From NCBI RefSeq assembly GCF_020707215.1, contig NZ_JAJFET010000001.1, positions 434,001-498,000 on the forward strand: a stretch of DNA of 64,000 nt, given 5' to 3'. The notes beneath the pieces were generated by a model. That model ran no database searches. It was not told the DNA's origin and saw only the letters and a list, made by a program, of their open reading frames with translations. The position numbers and the translations under genes were made by a program. The stretch comes from Sphingomonas sp. PL-96. Its GTDB lineage: Bacteria > Pseudomonadota > Alphaproteobacteria > Sphingomonadales > Sphingomonadaceae. Positions 58,902 to 64,000 of this stretch are shown here, piece after piece; the stretch's first letter is position 1, and the number at the start of each line of letters is the position of its first letter.

Positions 58902-59797
58902 CACCGCCGCTGCCCCGGGAGATCCCTGATCGCCGCGACCAGCAATGCGGGGGCGCGTTCCAGTGCGCGTGCGGTCGGGCAGCGGAGGAGCGATTGGAGC
59001 ATATGGCCGAGCGCCGGTGCCGGCCTGCCGAAGCGGCTTTCGATTTCGGCCAGGGTCCAGAGATGTTCGGCGGCGACATGGCGCCGCTCGGAAGCGGTGG
59101 CGGCAAGCTGCAGCGCGCGGGCATGGACCTGCGCATGCCCCGCCTCCACCGCGCCGGAGGAAGTCGTGATGCGCGCGTGGGGACCGATGTCCAGAAAGGT
59201 CAGCGGTTCGGCGACAAAGGCGAAGTCGCCGCCCTTGCTCAGCCGCAGCCACAGGTCCCAGTCCTGGCAGCTCGGCAAGCTGGGGTCGAACCCGCCCACA
59301 CTGCGGAAGGCCGTCGCGGTGACACAGACGCTGGAGCAACTGCCCATGAAGTTCCACCCGGCCAGTGCGACCGGGAGCGACCACCGCGACGAGGGCGCCC
59401 GGCCGACGATCCCGCGTGCGCTGCCCGCGCCGGATCGCGTCAACCGTGCGCGGTTATAGGACAGCACGATGTCGGGCTGTGCCAGCGCTATCCGGTGCGC
59501 CGCCAGCCGTTCGGGCACCCACCAGTCGTCGGAGTCGAGAAAGGCCAGCACCTCACCCTGCGCTTCGTTCGCCGCGGCGTTGCGCGCGGAGGCGGCGCCG
59601 AGGCTCTGGTCGTGCCGCAGCAGCCGGGCACCGGGCGTGCACGCCACCAGCGCTGCGATCGCCACCGCCTCGCTCGGGCTAGAGCCGTCGTCGACGACGA
59701 TGATTTCGCCCGCCGGCTTGGTCTGGGCCGCGACACTGGCCAGCGCACGCGCGAGCTTGTCGGCGCGGTCGCGGGTCGGGATCAGGACCGAGATCAT
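58901..59797 (-). CDS. Glycosyltransferase family 2
   Basis: 298 residues. It begins MISVLIPTRDRADKLARALASV with IIVVDDGSSP, and the DxD motif is in LAFLDSDDWWVPERL. QDWDLWLRLSKGGDFAFV is the typical acceptor-side motif. The C-terminal 70 residues are helical. ATGA overlap with the flippase gene and TGATG overlap with the GT4 gene show a tight operon. Confidence 0.9.
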   Translation of the reverse strand: MISVLIPTRDRADKLARALASVAAQTKPAGEIIVVDDGSSPSEAVAIAALVACTPGARLLRHDQSLGAASARNAAANEAQGEVLAFLDSDDWWVPERLAAHRIALAQPDIVLSYNRARLTRSGAGSARGIVGRAPSSRWSLPVALAGWNFMGSCSSVCVTATAFRSVGGFDPSLPSCQDWDLWLRLSKGGDFAFVAEPLTFLDIGPHARITTSSGAVEAGHAQVHARALQLAATASERRHVAAEHLWTLAEIESRFGRPAPALGHMLQSLLRCPTARALERAPALLVAAIRDLPGQRR

Positions 59798-61101
59798 GCG
59801 CGCACCCCCGCAGGCGACCGCCAGGGGAGGCTCCAGGGCAGGTGGATGCGTCCGCCCTCTCGGGTCACTCCCGCGATCAGCACGGTGAGCGCCGTCAGCT
59901 GGCCGATCAGCGACCCCTGCAAGACCGCTGCAAACGGCTCTGCGCCCTTGGCGACGAGGGACGCTGCGACTGCAGTTGTGGCGAGAAGGCCGGCGCCCAC
60001 GCTCAGGCAGCGGGGCCACAGCCAGTTGCCGCCCAGCGCCGACATGGAGCAGTGAAGATTGGCGGCGGTGCACGCGGCCACCGCGGCGACCAGCAGCAGG
60101 TGCGGGCGCAGCGACAGGGCGATGCCGATCAAGGTGATGTCGCGGCTTTCCGGCAGCAGCTGCACGAGCGGGGCCAGGAGCAGCAGCCCGGCAGCGTTGG
60201 CTGCGAACACCAGCACCGCGGATGCCAGCGCCGGCCGCCCATCGAGCACGCCCAGCTTTCCACAATCGTGATACGCCTTGAGCCGCGCGGTGACGGTGAC
60301 CGACAGCAGCGCGACCTCCAGCCCGAGGATGCGCTGGTACAGCGCTACCTGCGGGGTTGCCGCGCCGCCGTCCAACGCCGCGACGATCAGGATCGGTGCG
60401 TTGAAGCTTGCCGCTGCGAGAAAGATTTCAACGCCTATCAGGCTCGACCGGCGGGCGAGGATGCCGACCCCTGCCAGGACGCGCCGAGCCGGGGTTCGCC
60501 ACAGCATGGCGACCCCGCGCACCCAAGCACCGGCCGTGCCGCTGCTTGCCGCCGAGCAGGCGAACCCCGCCGCCATCGCCGACAGGAACAGAAGCAGGAC
60601 TCCATTCACGTCGAGGGCGACGGAAGCGGCCAGGCAGGCCGCGATGCCGGCACAAAAGAACAGCGCCGGCGCGGACTCGACCAGGATCGCTGCGCCGACG
60701 CGTTCGTCCAACAGCAGCAGGTGCCGGTTGAGGTTTGCGAACTGGAACAGGATGTTCGCGACGAACCCGAAGGCGAGTGCCGGACCCGGCAACCCGGTGC
60801 GCCAGGCATAGAAGAGCAGAAGCGGCAGCAGCAGGCCTGCGCCAAGCAGCCGGAACGCCAGGCTCCACATCGCCAGCATCGCCGCGGGGCTGCCGCGGTG
60901 CGCGCGCCGGAACTGGAAGCGCCCCGTGCCGAAATCGGCGAGCTGCGCGACGACGGCGGCGATCGCCAGCACCAGCGAGTAGCGGCCGAAGTCGCGTGCA
61001 CCCAGCGCCTCTGCAACCAGGGCGAGCGTCGCCAGCTGTGCTGCAAGACCCAACCCTTTTGCCGCGAACCGGCCGGCGGCCTCTGCTCCGGCCCGCTTCA
61101 T
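59794..61101 (-). CDS. Polysaccharide flippase-like membrane protein (Wzx type)
   Basis: 435 residues with about 12 hydrophobic segments. The opening AAGRFAAKGLGLAAQLATLALVAEALGARDFGRYSLVLA is the characteristic first-helix pattern of Wzx/RfbX flippases. It would move lipid-linked repeat units across the inner membrane. It overlaps both the downstream GT2 gene and the upstream GT4 gene by ATGA. Confidence 0.82.
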   Translation of the reverse strand: MKRAGAEAAGRFAAKGLGLAAQLATLALVAEALGARDFGRYSLVLAIAAVVAQLADFGTGRFQFRRAHRGSPAAMLAMWSLAFRLLGAGLLLPLLLFYAWRTGLPGPALAFGFVANILFQFANLNRHLLLLDERVGAAILVESAPALFFCAGIAACLAASVALDVNGVLLLFLSAMAAGFACSAASSGTAGAWVRGVAMLWRTPARRVLAGVGILARRSSLIGVEIFLAAASFNAPILIVAALDGGAATPQVALYQRILGLEVALLSVTVTARLKAYHDCGKLGVLDGRPALASAVLVFAANAAGLLLLAPLVQLLPESRDITLIGIALSLRPHLLLVAAVAACTAANLHCSMSALGGNWLWPRCLSVGAGLLATTAVAASLVAKGAEPFAAVLQGSLIGQLTALTVLIAGVTREGGRIHLPWSLPWRSPAGVRA

Positions 61102-62321
61102 CCGGCAAGCGCCTCGACGCGCTGGAGGAAGCCGTCGAGGATGGTGCTCCGGCTCCAGCATGCTTCCGCTCGTTGTCGACCGGCAGCGCCGAGTGCGGCG
61201 GCACGCTGTCCGTCGTCGATCAGCGAACCAATGGCGGCTGCCATGGCAGCGGCGTCCCCCGGCGGCGTGACCAGGCCACATCCTGCGACTTCCTGAGCGA
61301 TGCCGGTGCCGGGCGCGGCAGTCGCCACGATCGGGCGTCCGCTTGCCAGCATGTTGCCGAGCTTGGACGGGAGCACCAGATCGGCCGCACCGGCGCACTG
61401 GGGAAGCAGATGGACGCTCGCCAGGGCCAGCAGTGCGCCCATGTGTTCGGCGGGCTGGAGCGGGCGGAATTGAAGGTTCGACAAGCCGGCGGCGCGCGCC
61501 TCCAGCTGGGCCCGGTGGGGTCCTTCGCCACAGACGACGAACACGATGTCCTCGCGTGCCGCCAGCCGGCGGGCGACCTCGACCAGGATCTCGATGCCCT
61601 GCTTGTTGCCGATGTTCCCGGAATACAGCGCCACATGCCGGTTCCCCAGGCCCCATTCGGACCGATAGCCGGATGCGTGGGCCGTCGGCGTGACCCGATC
61701 CGTGTCCGCCCAGTTGCGGAACTCCGTCACGCAATCGGGCAATACGCCCTTCTGCTCCAGGCGGCGGCACATTTGTGGGGAAATGCTGCTGACCTGCTGG
61801 GCCGAGCCGAGGCTCGCACGTTCGAACCGGCGCGCCACCCGCGCGATGCAGCCAGCGCCCTCGAGCAGGCCCGTCGCAAACGCCGCCTCCACCTCGAAAT
61901 CCTGAACGTGGATCCACAACCGTGCCTGCGCAAGCCACGCCGCAAGTCGGGCGAGCGGGACCGACAGCAGCGACGGCGCGATCGTCAGCACCAGGTCCGG
62001 GCGGAAGCGGGCGGCGGCCACGAGCATCGGCGCGAGCGCCGCGAGCGCGAAGCTCAGGTGGTGCGCGATGCGGCGAGCACCCGAGGGCGTGCGCGGCACA
62101 TAAAGAGGGCATCGCCACACATCGACGCTCTCTTCCCACTCGCGGCGGTAAAAGGGGCGGGCGGCGGCGGGATCGACCCGCCAGCCGGGATAATAGGGCT
62201 TGGCGGTGACCAGCCGAACCTGATGTCCCGCCGCCGCCAGGGCTGCCACCATGCCGGCAGTATAAGGCCCGATCCCAACGGGTTCCGGCGCATGGTTGAG
62301 GCCGAGCACGAGGATCCTCAT
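61098..62321 (-). CDS. Glycosyltransferase, WcaI-like GT4
   Basis: 407 residues. The N-terminal MRILVLGLNHAPEPVGIGPYTAGMV and VTAKPYYPGWRV match the colanic-acid glycosyltransferase WcaI pattern. LWIHVQDFEVEAAFATGL and the C-terminal YSGNIGNKQGIEILVEVAR and PSKLGNMLASGRPIVATA support GT4. ATG 62321 begins directly at MRILVLG; a longer frame upstream has no Rossmann-like sequence. It is 102 bases from the chain-length/kinase gene. Confidence 0.87.
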   Translation of the reverse strand: MRILVLGLNHAPEPVGIGPYTAGMVAALAAAGHQVRLVTAKPYYPGWRVDPAAARPFYRREWEESVDVWRCPLYVPRTPSGARRIAHHLSFALAALAPMLVAAARFRPDLVLTIAPSLLSVPLARLAAWLAQARLWIHVQDFEVEAAFATGLLEGAGCIARVARRFERASLGSAQQVSSISPQMCRRLEQKGVLPDCVTEFRNWADTDRVTPTAHASGYRSEWGLGNRHVALYSGNIGNKQGIEILVEVARRLAAREDIVFVVCGEGPHRAQLEARAAGLSNLQFRPLQPAEHMGALLALASVHLLPQCAGAADLVLPSKLGNMLASGRPIVATAAPGTGIAQEVAGCGLVTPPGDAAAMAAAIGSLIDDGQRAAALGAAGRQRAEACWSRSTILDGFLQRVEALAG

Positions 62322-62423
62322 GGCGCCGTCGCGGGTACTCGCGGTCTTCGCTTCTCTCACGATCGCTCCCCTTCCGCTATGCAAGTGCCCGTCGGCTGGC
62401 GCTGTCCGGGTATTCATCCGATC

Positions 62424-64000
62424 TCACCGCTGGCCCCGCGCCGCGTTCCCGCGGTGTCGGGCGGTCGCGATGCTGACCACGTCCAGCGGGGTTCTGGCGC
62501 GACCTGCCGCGGGCGAGACTGGCGGAGCGGGAGGGGCCTGATGGTAGCCTGCGCCATAATAGGCGCGGCCGAGCCGGCTTCGGCGCAGGTCGAACTTGGT
62601 CAGCAGCACGCCCAGCGCCGCCCCGCCACCGGCGTGCAGGCGACGCAGCGCCTGCTCGGTCACGGCGGGACTGCGGCGGTCGGCTGCGACGACGACCAGC
62701 GTGGCTTCAACCTGCGATGCCAGCATTGGCGCGTCGGCGAGCCCCAGCACCGGCGGGCCATCCAGGACCACCACATCGAAACGCTCGGCCAGGGCGGCCA
62801 GGGTATCGGCCATGCCGGTGCCGCCCAGCAGTTCGGAGGGGCTGGGCGGGGTGCCGCCGGACGCGAGCACCGCAAAGCCGAGGGATGCCGCGGGCTGGAT
62901 CGCCCAGTCGAGCGGTACCTGTCGAAGCACGACGCCGCTCAATCCGCCAGGACGCACAATCCCCAGCATCCGCTCAAGCGCAGGGCGTCGCAGGTCGGCG
63001 TCGACCAGCACGACTCGCTTGCCCAGCCGCGCCAGCGCATCGGCGATGGCAATGCTGGAGGTGGATTTGCCTTCGCCCGGCTCCGCGCTCGTCACCAAAA
63101 GCGTGCGCGGCAGGCCCTGGGGAGTGGCGTGCAGCAACGCACCCCCCAGGGCCGCATAGGCTTCGTTCGCCGGCGCGGAGGCGTCGAATATCGTGGCGTC
63201 TATCGGGCGAACGCGCGGGATCGCGCCCAGCAGCGGCAGACCCAGCCGCGTCTCGACCTCTTCCGGCGACCGAAGCGCGTCGTCGAGGTGCTCGCGCGCC
63301 AGCACGGCAGCACCGGCGACAACGAGACCACCGGCAAGCGCAGCCAGCAGGTTGAGCAGCAGCGACGGCGCGCTTGGCGTCAGCGGCGGCTCGGCCCGGT
63401 CGAGGATCGACAGGTTGCTGGTGCTGGCACCTGCCGCTGCGGTCAGCGTCTTGAACCGCTGGAGCAACCCATCATACAGGGTGCGGTTCGTGTCCGCCTC
63501 CCGAGCCAGGATCGTGTACTGCACGCTGCGATCCTGCTCGGCCAGGGTGGCGCCCTTCAGTCCCTCCACCTGCGCTCCCAGTGCCTGTTCCCGCCCGGCG
63601 GCGTCGCGATATTGATCGTAGAGGGAGCTGCGGATCGCGACTGCGAGAGCCGTCGCCTGGCGATCGATCTCCGCCTGCTGCGTCTCCAGCTGCCGGACGC
63701 TGGGATAGTCGCTCAAGTGGCGCACGCGTTCGCGCTGAAGCTCGGCGGCCCCGGCCGCGCGCTGTTCCAGCAGGCGCTGGACCGCCGGATTGGCGAGCAC
63801 TTCCGGGATGCTGAGCAGCGGGCTGCCGGCGACCGATCGCCATTTCTGTTCCGCCGCGATCCGCCCCGCGCGTGCTTCGTTCGCTGCGGCGTTCAGCTGG
63901 GCAAGGCTCGCGCTTGTGATCGATTGGCTGGCACCTGCACCGCCCTTCTCTTCGCCACCAGTGCGGATCAGCTGCGCGGCCCGCGCATAGGCGTTCAGTG
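62424..64000 (-). CDS. Polysaccharide co-polymerase / tyrosine autokinase (Wzc/GumC-BY-kinase), N-terminus cut by right edge
   Basis: The minus-strand frame runs open past the right edge, so the start is outside; 525 codons are visible. The visible N-terminal part is a coiled region with LSDYPSVRQLETQQAEI, then a second membrane helix (LLAALAGGLVVAGAAVLA). The cytoplasmic BY-kinase has Walker A SAEPGEGKST, Walker A' VVLVDADLRRPAL, and Walker B VVVLDGPP. A short C-terminal Tyr cluster (RAYYGAGYH) is the expected autophosphorylation site. It controls chain length and export of the polysaccharide made by the locus. Confidence 0.92.
   Translation of the reverse strand, partial: LNAYARAAQLIRTGGEEKGGAGASQSITSASLAQLNAAANEARAGRIAAEQKWRSVAGSPLLSIPEVLANPAVQRLLEQRAAGAAELQRERVRHLSDYPSVRQLETQQAEIDRQATALAVAIRSSLYDQYRDAAGREQALGAQVEGLKGATLAEQDRSVQYTILAREADTNRTLYDGLLQRFKTLTAAAGASTSNLSILDRAEPPLTPSAPSLLLNLLAALAGGLVVAGAAVLAREHLDDALRSPEEVETRLGLPLLGAIPRVRPIDATIFDASAPANEAYAALGGALLHATPQGLPRTLLVTSAEPGEGKSTSSIAIADALARLGKRVVLVDADLRRPALERMLGIVRPGGLSGVVLRQVPLDWAIQPAASLGFAVLASGGTPPSPSELLGGTGMADTLAALAERFDVVVLDGPPVLGLADAPMLASQVEATLVVVAADRRSPAVTEQALRRLHAGGGAALGVLLTKFDLRRSRLGRAYYGAGYHQAPPAPPVSPAAGRARTPLDVVSIATARHRGNAARGQR

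Overview
The window is GC-rich, tightly packed bacterial chromosome. Gene content points to an alphaproteobacterium of the Sphingomonadales, most likely Sphingomonas or a close relative. Supporting signs are a TonB-dependent receptor of the Xanthomonas/Caulobacter type, a phoR-pstSCAB-phoU-phoB operon, DUF2794, a DUF47-PiT phosphate uptake operon, many 4-base ATGA or GTGA gene overlaps, and intergenic palindromes built on a CCCGCCTGCGCGG core. I saw no tRNA, rRNA, CRISPR array, insertion sequence or prophage. Product names rest on motif recognition by eye; no database search was run.

Layout. (a) 0-6 kb: end of a patatin-type phospholipase, an outer-membrane MipA/OmpV protein, a Nudix domain read in frame into a DUF47 protein followed by a PiT phosphate transporter, an SGNH lipoprotein, a MerC-like protein and a bestrophin. 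(b) 5.9-18.1 kb: a divergent, translationally coupled sugar locus. The left arm holds a histidine phosphatase, methyltransferase, clan GH-A glycosidase-like protein, MDR dehydrogenase and Gfo/Idh/MocA oxidoreductase. The right arm holds two epimerases (one CDP-paratose 2-epimerase-like), a GT4, three tandem CgeB-type glycosyltransferases and a UDP-xylose-synthase-like enzyme. It has no flippase, polymerase or exporter. (c) 18.1-24.9 kb: a palindromic repeat, a 55-residue membrane peptide, an LplT-like MFS protein, pgsA-moaD-moaE, a fasciclin protein, oxyR, cysE, DUF2794 and a Thr-rich secreted peptide. (d) 25-32 kb: the Pho regulon operon.

(e) 32.2-34.8 kb: an HPr-rel-A type cassette made of a Tat-exported small protein, a PqqD-like protein, an HPr-kinase-like protein and a nucleotidyltransferase-like protein. 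(f) 34.8-40 kb: OsmC, SDR, gph, glmU and glmS. (g) 40.2-42.7 kb: an orphan type VI secretion effector module, with an Eag chaperone, a class II prePAAR effector carrying an unrecognised AT-richer toxin domain, and a putative immunity gene. (h) 42.8-46.5 kb: a receiver-GGDEF-EAL regulator coupled to a membrane histidine kinase. (i) 46.6-53.3 kb: cstA with its small partner, a TonB receptor, and a YegD-type Hsp70. (j) 53.4-64 kb: an exopolysaccharide locus with a WcaF-like acyltransferase, an SGNH hydrolase pair, a Wzy-like polymerase, four glycosyltransferases, a Wzx-like flippase and a Wzc/BY-kinase cut by the right edge.

The genes fall into three themes. The first is phosphate homeostasis: PstSCAB, PhoRBU and DUF47-PiT. 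The second is cell-surface and glycoconjugate synthesis: GlmS and GlmU feed UDP-GlcNAc, while loci (b) and (j) build glycans. The third is specialised cassettes, (e) and (g). The least understood and most interesting stretches are the divergent CgeB sugar locus with its leader-peptide and alternative-hairpin region, the HPr-rel-A cassette, and the prePAAR effector.
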